Notes: generated by a model not told the origin, from the letters alone. DNA of 59,512 bases from Candidatus Viridilinea mediisalina (GCF_002532535.1 NZ_NQWI01000009.1:1-59512); one strand, 5' to 3'. Numbered from the stretch's first letter, positions 1 through 9,064 are shown. Program-made: numbers and translations.

Positions 1-120
1 GATGGCCCTCACCCCCTACCCCCTTCGGCAAGCTCTGGTTCGACAGGCTCACCAACCGGGCACCGCCTCTCCCGCGTGGCGGGAGAGGGGCGAAGGCAAC
101 ACTGTTTTTTTGCGTTTCTT
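1..120. repeat. Dispersed intergenic repeat fragment
   Basis: This stretch has no gene. It holds a C-rich run and a hairpin around positions 66-94, where a CTCTCCCGC arm pairs with GCGGGAGAG. The words GGTTCGACAGGCTCACC (near 38-54) and their reverse complement recur near 3303-3330 and 3503-3530. It is therefore a member of the dispersed short repeats of this genome. No function can be assigned. Confidence 0.5.
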
Positions 121-189
121 TGCGCTCTTTTGTAGCAATGAACATATTTTCTATTTTCTCATTTCTATATCCTCCCCCTACAAATGGTA

Positions 190-594
190 TCACTCCCCAC
201 AAAAGACCAACGACTCGCCCTCTACCACAACCTCACCATCCTGATTGACCACCTGCGTTGCCAAGGTCACAATCGGTTTATCCTCGCGCATATGGATAAC
301 TTCAACCGTGGTGGTTACGGTGTCGTTGATGTAGATCGGCTTGCGAAACGAGAGCGTTTGCTTCAAATAGACTGTGCCGGGGCCGGGTAGACGCATGCCA
401 AGTACCGCTGAGATCAGACCGGCGGCGAGCATGCCGTGGGCAATGCGACGGCCAAAGCGCGATTCTTGGGCGGCTAGTTCGTCAATATGCACCGGGTTCT
501 GGTCGCCACTAATTGCCGCGTAGAGAACGACATCGGCCTCGGTGATGGTTTTGCGCATGCTGGCACTCTGGCCAATGGTGAGCTTGTTGATCAT
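190..594 (-). CDS. MaoC-like (R)-specific enoyl-CoA hydratase
   Basis: This 134-residue protein is a single hot-dog-fold MaoC domain. The segment around residues 27-40, with AAISGDQNPVH and then a conserved HGM at 53-55, is the hydratase-2 signature. In that family the Asp and His of DxNPxH activate water that adds to trans-2-enoyl-CoA. Single-domain MaoC proteins act in acyl-CoA or polyhydroxyalkanoate metabolism, but the substrate cannot be read from sequence. The ATG follows AAGGA at good spacing and lies 15 bp after the hisF stop, so the two are probably cotranscribed. The TGA stop abuts an ATACCATTT word like the end of the small dispersed element described elsewhere. Confidence 0.8.
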   Translation of the reverse strand: MINKLTIGQSASMRKTITEADVVLYAAISGDQNPVHIDELAAQESRFGRRIAHGMLAAGLISAVLGMRLPGPGTVYLKQTLSFRKPIYINDTVTTTVEVIHMREDKPIVTLATQVVNQDGEVVVEGESLVFCGE

Positions 595-609
595 GGAGTG
601 TATTCCTTT

Positions 610-1398
610 TCAGGCTATCGTTCCCGCACGCACGGGTATGCCACGTTCGCGCAGAAAGGCTTTGACTTGCGCGATGGTGTATTCGCCAAAGTGGAAGATT
701 GAGGCGGCGAGAACGGCATCGGCGTTGCCTTCCGCTAAACCCCGGAACATGTCTTCGGGTGAACCTGCACCGCCCGAGGCGATCACTGGCACCGAGACGG
801 CGGCACTGACCGCTCGGAGCAGTTCGAGGTCGTAGCCCTGCTTTTGGCCATCGGCATCCATGCTGTTGATGCAGATTTCGCCTGCGCCCAGTTCGACGCC
901 CCGCCGCATCCATTCAAGCGCGTCGAGGCCGGTGGGCCGTGCATTGGCACCTGTGTGGGTAAAGACGGCCCAACGCGGCGGCTCGTTGGGGCCGTTGACC
1001 CGCCGTGCATCTACTGAAAGCATGATGCATTGGCTGCCAAAACGTTTGGCCCCCTCTTCGATCAATTGGGGATTGAGGACGGCTGCGGTGTTGATTGAGA
1101 CCTTGTCGGCTCCGGCGCGCAGCATGCGGTACATGTCCTCGGTGCTACGCAACCCGCCCCCAACCGTCAGCGGAATAAAGACCTGGGCCGCTGTCTGTTC
1201 CACCACTTCAACCATAATCGAACGCTCATCGCTCGATGCGGTAATATCGTAAAAGACCAACTCATCGGCACCTGCTGCATCATAGGCTGCCGCCAGCACC
1301 ACCGGATCGCCTGCGTCGCGGTGGTTCACAAATGAAACCCCCTTCACGACCCGGCCAGCTTTTACGTCAAGACAAGGGATGATTCTGCGTGTGAGCAT
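610..1398 (-). CDS. hisF: Imidazole glycerol phosphate synthase, cyclase subunit HisF
   Basis: HisF takes ammonia from HisH and converts PRFAR to imidazole glycerol phosphate and AICAR in histidine synthesis. The 262-residue protein is a (beta/alpha)8 barrel. Residues [15 protein letters not shown] carry the catalytic Asp11, and a second conserved Asp lies near residue 130 in SVDARRV. The phosphate loops GGGLRS and ASGGAGS are intact. A longer frame opens upstream to 1485, but its first 29 residues are translated octamer repeat. The ATG at 1398 has AAAAGGAA just upstream and gives the family start [11 protein letters not shown]. No other his gene is nearby, so the histidine pathway appears scattered. 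Confidence 0.95.
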   Translation of the reverse strand: MLTRRIIPCLDVKAGRVVKGVSFVNHRDAGDPVVLAAAYDAAGADELVFYDITASSDERSIMVEVVEQTAAQVFIPLTVGGGLRSTEDMYRMLRAGADKVSINTAAVLNPQLIEEGAKRFGSQCIMLSVDARRVNGPNEPPRWAVFTHTGANARPTGLDALEWMRRGVELGAGEICINSMDADGQKQGYDLELLRAVSAAVSVPVIASGGAGSPEDMFRGLAEGNADAVLAASIFHFGEYTIAQVKAFLRERGIPVRAGTIA

Positions 1399-1411
1399 AT
1401 GGGTTCCTTTT

Positions 1412-1491
1412 GCGAGGACGCGAGGACGCGAGGATGCGAGGATGCGAGGATGCGAGGATGCGAAGCCATCGCCTCTTCGCCTCACGCATCC
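1412..1491. repeat. Octamer array with inverted half, upstream of hisF
   Basis: Six tandem 8-bp units, GAGGACGC twice and GAGGATGC four times, are followed by a complementary pyrimidine-rich half ending CGCATCCTC, so the block can fold into a hairpin. It fills the gap between the stop codon of the glycosidase-like gene (1498) and the hisF ribosome binding site. It belongs to the same family of arrays as those near 20.8, 32.8 and 50.5 kb. Confidence 0.8.
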
Positions 1492-1497
1492 TCATTA

Positions 1498-3282
1498 CTA
1501 TTCGCTCCAAATAGTATACTCCCGTTCTGGCTCAAGCAAAAGACGCTGTTCGGCTTGGAGCGGGCCGTCATCAACGCGCATGGTCTGGGCGGTACCCATT
1601 GGCCGCAATAGCACCTCAATCGGACTGTCGGTCTGGATGCTGTAGCTGGCGTTGGGTTGATCGAGCCGCAGGTTGATCCGTGCGCCCTGGTAGCTAAAGC
1701 CAGTCAGATGATCATCGGGGATGGCTTGGTAGGGCCGTGGGGCCACAATCAGGGCGGCGGGGGTCATGGTGAGGCCATAATGCCCGCCGTAGATCGCCAT
1801 AAACCACCCGGCACTATCCCAGGTACGCCCGCGATCATTGCTGTCGCCCGGGCCATAGCGGGTGTTGGGCCCGGCACTGAATTCGACCACTGGCGGATTG
1901 GTGTTCTCAACCATACGCACGTAGGCATCCATGATCGCTTGGGCATCCCCTGGGAAGCCGAGCATACTGTAGGTCGGCGCGGCGCGCCCAACAATCCAGG
2001 GCGCACTTGCGTCGAGCATCCAGACCGGCACCGGCGGATCGACAACGCGGCGCACCTCTGGCTCATAGCCGCCCAGGGTGAGCCTGAAGGGGGTCGGGCC
2101 GTCAATGAAAGTCGGGAGGTTGCTGTGCAGCACCTCGACCAACGCGGGGTAGTGTTCATCTTCGGGCGCAATCAGGCCACTCTGCAGCGCCGCAAAGACG
2201 CCAAAGGTCTCCAAAATTGGCACCACGCGGCCATCGTCATGCTTCCAGGCAATCGGCCAGGGCTGATCCTCCAGCCAGTAGCCCCCTTCGGCCAGAGGCC
2301 GGTTGAAGCCTGCCCGCAGGGCCGCCGCCCGCTCGCGCCAGATGGCGTCGTTGAGCCCTATCATGGCCTCAAGTTCGGCCAGTTCCAGATAGGCGCCGTA
2401 GAAGCGCGCCATGGCATAGGTGTGCAGAGGGCCATTGCGAACCGAATCATAGTAGCCGAAGGGAAAGATGTCACGATCAGGAAAGCCATCGCCACTGCTT
2501 GAGAGGCGTGCAATCCATTCGCCAATGCGGAGCAAATTGGTACGGTGGCGCAGGTAGAACTCGCGGTCGCCCGTCTTCGCAATATAGACATAGGCCGCGT
2601 GCAGCAGATTGGGCATACTATCCCAACTCTGGCGATTCTCCCAATCAAGGCGCTGCCCACGCAGATAGATCGTCTCTGGCGCAACCCCCTCAGCACTCAC
2701 ATAGCCCATAAAGAGCGCAATATTATCGGCAAAGAGGGCCATATCGCCCAGTGCATAGCTATAGCCACTGATTGCATAGTCCAGATCGCGTGTCCAGACG
2801 CTGTTGCTGTAGTTGCGCTGACTCGCACGCAGCCCGCGATAGCTGCCCACAGGGATAATGTTGGCATAGTAGCCATTATCGAGCAGCAGGCGATCAACGG
2901 CGGGATTGTAGCTCGCCCGCGCCTCACCTTGGCCCACCTGCAAAGTCGGAGCCAGTGGCGCCACCGCAGTAGCCGTCGCCTGCAAAGCCACCTGGGTCGC
3001 AACCTGCTGCGCCGTCGCCGTCTCCAGCGCACTCGCCGTTGCCTGCTCCACCACTGCGCTCGCCGTCACATCCACCGTCGGCAGAGGCGTCACCGTCATG
3101 GTCGGCTTAGGGAAATCGGTCGCAAGCAACGGGGCAATCACTAACGCACTAGGCTCTTGGGTGGCTGTCCGCATGTTACCTTCACGCGTATTGAAGGCCA
3201 TGACCACCAGCAGCAGCACGGCAAGGATCGCCACAATCAAGAGCAGACGGAAACGGACGCCAGTTGAAGCTGAACTATTCAT
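1498..3282 (-). CDS. Membrane-anchored six-hairpin glycosidase-like protein
   Basis: The 594-residue protein has a signal-anchor helix at about residues 12-29. A low-complexity Thr/Ala/Pro linker runs to about residue 120, and a large alpha-helical domain follows. That domain carries SVWTRDLDYA, QSWDSMPNLLHAAY, GDGFPDRDIFPFGYY and GGYWLEDQPWPIAWK, which resemble the (alpha/alpha)6 'six-hairpin' glycosidases. The acidic residues in WTRD and FPDRD are candidate catalytic or sugar-binding residues, by inference. The same domain, clearly paralogous, forms the C-terminal half of the gene at 6095-8941. The ATG at 3282 was chosen because the 16 extra codons upstream read through a repeat. The substrate is unknown, and location on the outer face of the membrane is likely. 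Confidence 0.7.
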   Translation of the reverse strand: MNSSASTGVRFRLLLIVAILAVLLLVVMAFNTREGNMRTATQEPSALVIAPLLATDFPKPTMTVTPLPTVDVTASAVVEQATASALETATAQQVATQVALQATATAVAPLAPTLQVGQGEARASYNPAVDRLLLDNGYYANIIPVGSYRGLRASQRNYSNSVWTRDLDYAISGYSYALGDMALFADNIALFMGYVSAEGVAPETIYLRGQRLDWENRQSWDSMPNLLHAAYVYIAKTGDREFYLRHRTNLLRIGEWIARLSSSGDGFPDRDIFPFGYYDSVRNGPLHTYAMARFYGAYLELAELEAMIGLNDAIWRERAAALRAGFNRPLAEGGYWLEDQPWPIAWKHDDGRVVPILETFGVFAALQSGLIAPEDEHYPALVEVLHSNLPTFIDGPTPFRLTLGGYEPEVRRVVDPPVPVWMLDASAPWIVGRAAPTYSMLGFPGDAQAIMDAYVRMVENTNPPVVEFSAGPNTRYGPGDSNDRGRTWDSAGWFMAIYGGHYGLTMTPAALIVAPRPYQAIPDDHLTGFSYQGARINLRLDQPNASYSIQTDSPIEVLLRPMGTAQTMRVDDGPLQAEQRLLLEPEREYTIWSE

Positions 3283-3557
3283 GGTTATGTCTTTTGTTGC
3301 GTGGTGGCTGAGCCTGTCGAAGCCCACCACGCAACAAAAACGATTTGGGTGTGACCAACATTAGGGTGTGTGAGGGAACCTGGTTCCCTCGCGCTCCCCC
3401 AACGATTAGGGTGTGCGAGGGAACCTGGTTCCCTCGCGCTCCCCCTCCGTTGGAAGGGTTGTAGGGCGGTGCCCTACAACCCTTCCAACGGAGGGGGAGC
3501 GCGGTGGCTGAGCCTGTCGAAGCCCACCGCGCCGCCAACACAAGAAGAAGAACGCAG
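3283..3557. repeat. Palindrome-rich gap
   Basis: No gene is seen. The gap contains two copies of a 23-bp palindrome GCGAGGGAACC-TGGTTCCCTCGC type (near 3369-3393 and 3417-3437). It also has a 67-bp perfect inverted repeat (3436-3502) and two copies of a word reading GGCTGAGCCTGTCGAAGCC (near 3306 and 3506). It may act as terminator or mRNA stabiliser between the two glycosidase genes. Confidence 0.7.
3436..3502. terminator. 67-bp perfect inverted repeat
   Basis: Two 32-bp arms match without a mismatch around a 3-base loop GGT. The hairpin would form just downstream of the GH39-like gene (stop at 3558, minus strand) and could end its transcript or block 3' exonucleases. There is no T-run, so intrinsic termination is not proven. 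Confidence 0.5.
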
Positions 3558-5972
3558 CTACTCAGCGAGAATCTCGTTCCCCAAGAGGCCAAGCTGCACA
3601 TGGAAGGGGGGCTCGTTCTGGGGGTGCAGCTCGAAGCGGGCGCGCTCGAACCACTGGACGGTATACTCGCGCCCGTCGCTGAGCCGTTCGACCTGCGGGG
3701 GCGAGATGGGTAGCCCAAAGAGGGCCAAGTTTTCGTCAATCGTCTTGCCGGGCAGCCCGTCAAGCTCAAGCCCATTGGCTCGCCACATGGTCAGAATATC
3801 GCCACAGATACTCTGGCCCGTCTGCTCAAAGGAGAGACAACTGGCATCGCCAGCAACCTTGGGGAACTGCGTCCAGTCACGCTGCTGCTGCTCTAGCCGG
3901 TCGGCCCCCAGACGGCCCAACAGCACATCGTAGGGCCGGGGGTTGGCGGGATGCAGCTCGAGGCGATTGCGCTCAAACCATTGTACCTGAAGACGTCGCC
4001 CTTCGATCTCCTCTTCGCGCTGCGGCGTCTTGGGGTAGCCAAAGACCGGCAGGCCGCCATTCTGCTCCCAGAATTCGCGGATACGCCCAGAGATACAGTA
4101 GCCCGTTTCGGGGAAGCAGCGTTCACCCACCGTGCTTGGTGGCTGCGGCGCTGGAGGCTGCGGGGCTGGGGGCGCGGTCGGCTGCGGCGCAGGGGGCTGC
4201 GGGGCGGGTTGGGCCGTGCCGGGCCGGTGGGTCAAGAAGAAGGGATTCGGCCCAACCCCCAGGGTTAGCATGCCACCCTGAGCACTCAGGCTACTCTCGC
4301 TGCCCCAGAGATCCACCAATACCGCTTGGGCCGACGCGCTCGGCACACTCACTTGGGTCACGGTGGGTGCCCAGAGGACATCCACCACCTGGCCATCGGG
4401 ACGATTGAAGCGCACGCCGTGGGCTTCGGGGCCACTCAGGGCGCTAATATCATCCAGATAGATCGTGCCTGAGCGCACCGGACTGCCCTCATTGTCCAGC
4501 ACAATCGCCTGGAGGCTGGCCGGGAAGCTGAGGGTACTGCGGTTGCCACTGATGCGGTTGTAGGATTCCACATTGCCGATGATGGACGTAGAGAGGAACT
4601 GCCAGCCGGGTGCGCCCACATAGCCCAAGCGGTACTGCAACACCTCACCGCCCGCGCCGCGCAACCAGACCTTCAGGGCGTTGCCGCCGCCATCGCCATA
4701 GACCCAGATGCCCAGGCTGGTGGCATTGTTGGGCAGGCTGGGGCGCGAGCCCGCATTAAAGACCACATAGCGATCGCCGGTCGCGGGGAAGTTGTAGCTC
4801 AACTGGCCTGAGTAGGAACCGCTACGCTGTTGGGCGCTACTCTGGGTAAAGGTGCCATGGGGCTGATTCCCGCGCTGCCAGGTTCCAAAGCGTTCAAAAT
4901 CGAAGATCACCTGCGGCGGCACCAGATCAAGCAGGCCCACCGGATTGGCCCCACCAACCTGCTGGTTCAAAGTACGCATCGCAAAGAAGGAAGGCTTGGC
5001 CTGATTGTAATCGGTGAGGCCACTTGCATAGCGGAAGAGCCCATAGTCTTCACCATTGGTGCCATCCTTGAGTTTATACCAGATCACCCGCTCAACTCCA
5101 GCGGCACGCAGCAGCACCGAGGCACGCACAAGGAAATTGGCCTGGTCGGCATCACTAAAGGCCACCCCACCGCGCCCACCGGGGCCGGTAGACCAACCAA
5201 ACTCAGTGGCCCAGATCGGCTTCGTACCCAAGCGATCCACGAGGGCCTTGACCTGGCCCACACCAGCGGGGCCAATCTGCCCCTCTTCAGGGCCCAGCGG
5301 ATCGGTGTAGGGATGGATGGCCACAATATCGAAGCTATTCCAGCCACCATGATCGGCAATCATTTGCAACCATGTGGCCGCTGGTTCAGGCGAAACTATT
5401 CCTGCAGCAAGGATGCGCGCATTGGGATCAGCAGCGCGGATCGCCTGGGCTGTTGTGCGCAAAAGGTTCGTATAGGCCGCCGCACTCGGCTGGGGCTGCC
5501 AGTAGAGCGGATTATCGGGCTCATTCCAGACCTGCCAGTAGCGAATGCGATCCTTATAGCGATTGACCACCGCACCCGCGAAGTTGGCAAAAGCATTGGG
5601 ATCGGGCGGGAAGAAAGCGCCCCCTGGGTTACCACCTGTGGCCCAAGCGGGAGTTGGCCCATTCAGCACCCCAATGATATTGATGCCCCGCGAGGTCAGT
5701 TCATCCACCGCCTCATCGTGGAAGAGCCAATCGTAGGTATTTGGTTCTGGGCTCATACGATGAAACTGGAAATCCTCACGCACCCATCCAACCTCCAACT
5801 CACCCAAAGGAGCGCTAGGTACGGCCATACTACTTGGATCAGGGTAGCGCGTTGCAATGTGGCTATTGATGCCAAACGCAGAAGACCCCGGCGCCGCTTG
5901 GATCGGCGTGAGCGCAACGACCAACGGAACGATCAGCAAGCCCAACACCAACAGACGGATCGCAGAACGCAT
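3558..5972 (-). CDS. Secreted GH39/GH5-like glycoside hydrolase with cell-surface repeats
   Basis: This 804-residue protein starts with a signal peptide (about residues 1-27, ending IQAAP). A clan-A barrel follows. WQVWNEPDN carries the likely acid/base Glu151, and IWATEFGWS carries the likely nucleophile Glu257. A beta-rich, carbohydrate-binding-like segment spans about 360-560, followed by a Pro/Gln/Ala linker. The C-terminus has two copies of a repeat with the words QWFERNRLELHP and QWFERARFELHP, a type I associate with Chloroflexota surface proteins. The start is supported by AAGGAGC ten bases upstream. It probably hydrolyses or remodels an extracellular glycan; the linkage is unknown. 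It lies between two genes that share a second glycosidase-like domain. Confidence 0.8.
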   Translation of the reverse strand: MRSAIRLLVLGLLIVPLVVALTPIQAAPGSSAFGINSHIATRYPDPSSMAVPSAPLGELEVGWVREDFQFHRMSPEPNTYDWLFHDEAVDELTSRGINIIGVLNGPTPAWATGGNPGGAFFPPDPNAFANFAGAVVNRYKDRIRYWQVWNEPDNPLYWQPQPSAAAYTNLLRTTAQAIRAADPNARILAAGIVSPEPAATWLQMIADHGGWNSFDIVAIHPYTDPLGPEEGQIGPAGVGQVKALVDRLGTKPIWATEFGWSTGPGGRGGVAFSDADQANFLVRASVLLRAAGVERVIWYKLKDGTNGEDYGLFRYASGLTDYNQAKPSFFAMRTLNQQVGGANPVGLLDLVPPQVIFDFERFGTWQRGNQPHGTFTQSSAQQRSGSYSGQLSYNFPATGDRYVVFNAGSRPSLPNNATSLGIWVYGDGGGNALKVWLRGAGGEVLQYRLGYVGAPGWQFLSTSIIGNVESYNRISGNRSTLSFPASLQAIVLDNEGSPVRSGTIYLDDISALSGPEAHGVRFNRPDGQVVDVLWAPTVTQVSVPSASAQAVLVDLWGSESSLSAQGGMLTLGVGPNPFFLTHRPGTAQPAPQPPAPQPTAPPAPQPPAPQPPSTVGERCFPETGYCISGRIREFWEQNGGLPVFGYPKTPQREEEIEGRRLQVQWFERNRLELHPANPRPYDVLLGRLGADRLEQQQRDWTQFPKVAGDASCLSFEQTGQSICGDILTMWRANGLELDGLPGKTIDENLALFGLPISPPQVERLSDGREYTVQWFERARFELHPQNEPPFHVQLGLLGNEILAE

Positions 5973-5988
5973 GACGGCAAGCTCCTTA

Positions 5989-6088
5989 GAAGCTGTCTGA
6001 AAAGCTCGTGGGCACGCGTTGGAGTGCCGGCTTTAGCCGGCTGAAGCCGGCACTCCAACACTAGTTCATAGACTTTTCAGACAGCCCC
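5989..6088. mobile_element. 100-bp MITE-like element, copy 1
   Basis: The element is exactly 100 bp, with terminal inverted repeats around CTGTCTGAAAAG and CTTTTCAGACAG, and is flanked on both sides by TTA. The middle is a palindrome built on GGAGTGCCGGCTTTAGCCGG. A second 100-bp copy at 19026-19125 is also flanked by TTA. There is no transposase inside. A 3-bp TTA duplication and GAGG-CTGTCTGAAAAG ends resemble IS5-family (TNA-target) elements, by inference. It sits in the promoter region of the GH39-like gene. Confidence 0.8.
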
Positions 6089-6094
6089 TTACTT

Positions 6095-8941
6095 TTAACC
6101 TACATCCAAACTCTCCACCACATAATCCAACCCCGGCTCCACATCCAACACCACCTCCGGCAAGGCTTCACCACCATTCACCCGTAGCAACATACTGCGC
6201 CCCATGGGGCGAAAGATGATCGTAATTGGCTGACTTGCCTGTACACTGTAGACATAACGGGCCGGATCGAGCGCCAGTTGAACCACGGCATCTTGGTAGA
6301 CAACATTGCCGATACCATCATCCTCAACCTGCAAAAAGGGCTGTGGTTGCACAATCAGGGCAGCGGGGGTCATTTTGAGGCCATAATGACCCTGATAGAT
6401 AGCCATAAACCAGGCCGCATACTCCCATGAACCGCCACTCCCCTCACGGCCCGCACCGTAGCGCGCCGTGCTATCGGCATAGAGACGCGGCATCGTACCG
6501 CCACTGGCAACCTGCTCGTAGGCATTGAGGATGCGTAGGGCATCATCGGGGTAACCGGCGCTGGCATAGGCAGGCACGGCCCGCCCGACAATCCAGGGGG
6601 CACTGGCATCAAACTTCCACTGCGGCAGGGGCGGGGTAATCGTGCGTCGCACATCGAGCTCATAGCCACCCAGGGCCAAGCGCAGCGGCACCGAGCTATC
6701 CAAGAGCGCCGGCAGGCGCTCGTGCAGTGCGGCCACCAAGGGAGCATAGCGCGCATCTTCGGGCCCAATCAGCCCACTGTTGAGTGCCGCAAAGACCCCG
6801 AAGGTCTCCAGGACAGACACGATGCGCCCATCGGCACGCTTCCAGGCAATGGGCCACGGCTGCCCCTCCAGCCAATAGCCGCCATCGGCCACCGACTGAT
6901 GAAACCCGCTGCGCAACTGTTCGGCCCGCTCATGCCACTGGTTCGTACCCATCGTGAGCCGCGCCTCCAGCTCAGCAACCTCGTTGTAGGCAGCATAGAA
7001 ACGGGCAATCGCATAGGTATGCAGCGGCCCATTCTCAGCCGAATTATAATACCCATAGGGAAAGATATCCCGATCAGGCATGCCATCGCCAGTTGTGTCA
7101 AGATCAGCAATCCAATTGGCAATACTGAGTACTTTACTCCGATGAGTCAAATAAAACTCAATATCGCCCGTTTTTGCCACATAGGTATAGACCGCATGGA
7201 TCAAGTTGGGCATACTATCCCAACTCTGGCCATAGATATAATCACTCTGGTTGGCAAAAATACCTTCAGGCACGACACCATTGGCCCCAACACCCTCAAG
7301 CAGCAATTCAATGCTATTACGGATCACACTGAGATCGTTCAGGGCATAGCTATAGCCACTGGTTGCATAATCAATATCGCGTGTCCAGACACCAGAAATG
7401 GGATCAGCTCGATTAGCTTGGAGCACCTCGCGATTGCGCAGGGTAATAACATTGGCCTCATAGCCTGTCTGCAAAAACTGAGCTTCCAAGGTCGTGTTGT
7501 AGCAACTGACCGCATTGGGCGCAAGGCGCGTCCGTGCCGCACTACACAACGCCGGTGGCGCAACGGGAGTGGGCGTTACCTCCAGCGTGGGCGTTGCGCT
7601 CGGACTGAGCGTAGGGCTCGGTGTAGGCAACTCAAGCTCCTCCATCGCACCGGGAGTGGGCGTCATACGCGGGCGACGGGTCGCAGTTGGATCGAGGGCC
7701 ACTGCCACAGGATTGGGTGAGCTATCGGTAAGCGTTGGGTTGGAGGTCGTGGTGGTAGCATCCCCATTCCGCAACCGCAGCGCCAAGCCAGCACCAGCAA
7801 TGAGCATGAGCAGCAGCAGCAGTGCACCACCCGCCAGCATGAGCCATGGTGCGCGTGCAGCGCCGGAGTTTGGCTGCACCTGGGTAGACGGCACTGGCGG
7901 CACTGGCGGCTGGGCGGCACCACCAACAACCGTCGGCACCCCGGCTGCTGACCCCAGCACAGTTTTGGCTGCCGTCAGCTTCGTCGCCTGGCCAGCCGAA
8001 CTCACAACCGTAGACGCAGCCATACTCCCCTGCGTCGCTTTGGCCAAGGCTTCCAACCAATCAGCCAAGCTAGGACAGTCACTCGGCGTAGCACTCGTCC
8101 ATGCCAGCGCAAAGAGTTGCGCCACCTGCGGCCCCCAATGGTGGCTCAGGCTATGGTGCAACTGGTCGTAGCGCTGACCAGGCTGCTGCAACTCTTCGGG
8201 CGCAAAATAGCTCGTTTGGCTCGCCAAAGCTCGCATTGGCGCATCGCACCAGCCCAACAGCTCTGCCAAAAGCATCGCCCCAGCAAAACGGTCGGCAGAG
8301 GGATGCCACAAGCCATGCGGCTCAGCCGGATGGTTATAGCCAAGCGATAGTGGGGCTAAGGGCTTAGGCTGGGCCAAATGCGGGCCATAGAGCTGCTCCA
8401 CATCCACCAACGCCAGCGGCGGGGCCAGTGGCGGGGCCAACAACCCCGGCAAGAGCAGATTAGCCCCTGACAGATCACAATGGGCCAGATGCTGCTCTTC
8501 AAGTGTGGTCAGCAGCAACGCCAGATGATAGGCAAAGTAGAGGCTCTGCTCATGGGTGAGCGTCTGGCTCTGGGCAATCACAACCTGCCAGGTTGGCCCA
8601 GGCATCCACGGCATCAACGCAGCATACTTCAACTCAGGATGCTGCTGCAACACATGATCGTGCTGGCCCGGCTCAAGCACACGGCGCGCACAGACCTCAA
8701 GGCCCGCAATGGAAGCCAAGGGAGCAAGCTGTTGCGCCTGCGACACCAAAGCGGGCCCGCCAAAGGGCACCTTAAAACTCTTCAACGCCCACAACTGGCC
8801 ATCAGATGCCTGAAGCTGAAAAACAACCCCCTGACGCCCCTCCTGGCTATAGACAGTCCCGGGTGCAGCAGGGTGGGCCATAAAACGATAGGTGCCCCCA
8901 TCAATCGTCAGGGTTTCACCAGGACTTGGACGAAAGGGCAT
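6095..8941 (-). CDS. Protein kinase-like domain fused through a membrane helix to a glycosidase-like domain
   Basis: The 948-residue protein has three parts. Residues 1-300 are kinase-like: ALKSF holds the likely ATP Lys54, HCDLSGANLLL gives catalytic Asp156 and Asn161, LVDVEQL puts Asp180 at the DFG position (here DVE), and SADRFAGAMLLAELLG resembles helix F. A low-complexity linker and one transmembrane helix (about 366-390) follow. After a second Thr/Pro linker comes a six-hairpin glycosidase-like domain (about 475-948) paralogous to the protein at 1498-3282, with WTRDIDYATSGYSYAL and GDGMPDRDIFPYGYY. The topology would put the kinase in the cytoplasm and the glycosidase outside. GGAG lies eight bases before the ATG. 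Whether the kinase is active is unknown, though the key Lys and Asp residues are present. Confidence 0.75.
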   Translation of the reverse strand: MPFRPSPGETLTIDGGTYRFMAHPAAPGTVYSQEGRQGVVFQLQASDGQLWALKSFKVPFGGPALVSQAQQLAPLASIAGLEVCARRVLEPGQHDHVLQQHPELKYAALMPWMPGPTWQVVIAQSQTLTHEQSLYFAYHLALLLTTLEEQHLAHCDLSGANLLLPGLLAPPLAPPLALVDVEQLYGPHLAQPKPLAPLSLGYNHPAEPHGLWHPSADRFAGAMLLAELLGWCDAPMRALASQTSYFAPEELQQPGQRYDQLHHSLSHHWGPQVAQLFALAWTSATPSDCPSLADWLEALAKATQGSMAASTVVSSAGQATKLTAAKTVLGSAAGVPTVVGGAAQPPVPPVPSTQVQPNSGAARAPWLMLAGGALLLLLMLIAGAGLALRLRNGDATTTTSNPTLTDSSPNPVAVALDPTATRRPRMTPTPGAMEELELPTPSPTLSPSATPTLEVTPTPVAPPALCSAARTRLAPNAVSCYNTTLEAQFLQTGYEANVITLRNREVLQANRADPISGVWTRDIDYATSGYSYALNDLSVIRNSIELLLEGVGANGVVPEGIFANQSDYIYGQSWDSMPNLIHAVYTYVAKTGDIEFYLTHRSKVLSIANWIADLDTTGDGMPDRDIFPYGYYNSAENGPLHTYAIARFYAAYNEVAELEARLTMGTNQWHERAEQLRSGFHQSVADGGYWLEGQPWPIAWKRADGRIVSVLETFGVFAALNSGLIGPEDARYAPLVAALHERLPALLDSSVPLRLALGGYELDVRRTITPPLPQWKFDASAPWIVGRAVPAYASAGYPDDALRILNAYEQVASGGTMPRLYADSTARYGAGREGSGGSWEYAAWFMAIYQGHYGLKMTPAALIVQPQPFLQVEDDGIGNVVYQDAVVQLALDPARYVYSVQASQPITIIFRPMGRSMLLRVNGGEALPEVVLDVEPGLDYVVESLDVG

Positions 8942-9064
8942 GGGGTTGGCTCCGATTTGTATGGATGCGTATGCGCATACCTAATTTCTCTGTTGGTCAT
9001 AGTGTTTAGTTGCTATTATAGCTTTCGCCTTAGATTCTTGCTTACTATCCATGGTTAAAGCTTT

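Noticed and set aside
4830-6044. A 404-residue plus-strand frame antisense to the GH39-like gene
   Set aside because: It is the complement of a real gene with conserved catalytic motifs; the residues show no family pattern.
6722-7720. A 332-residue plus-strand frame antisense to the kinase-glycosidase gene
   Set aside because: It is an antisense shadow of a high-GC gene with no ribosome site or domain.
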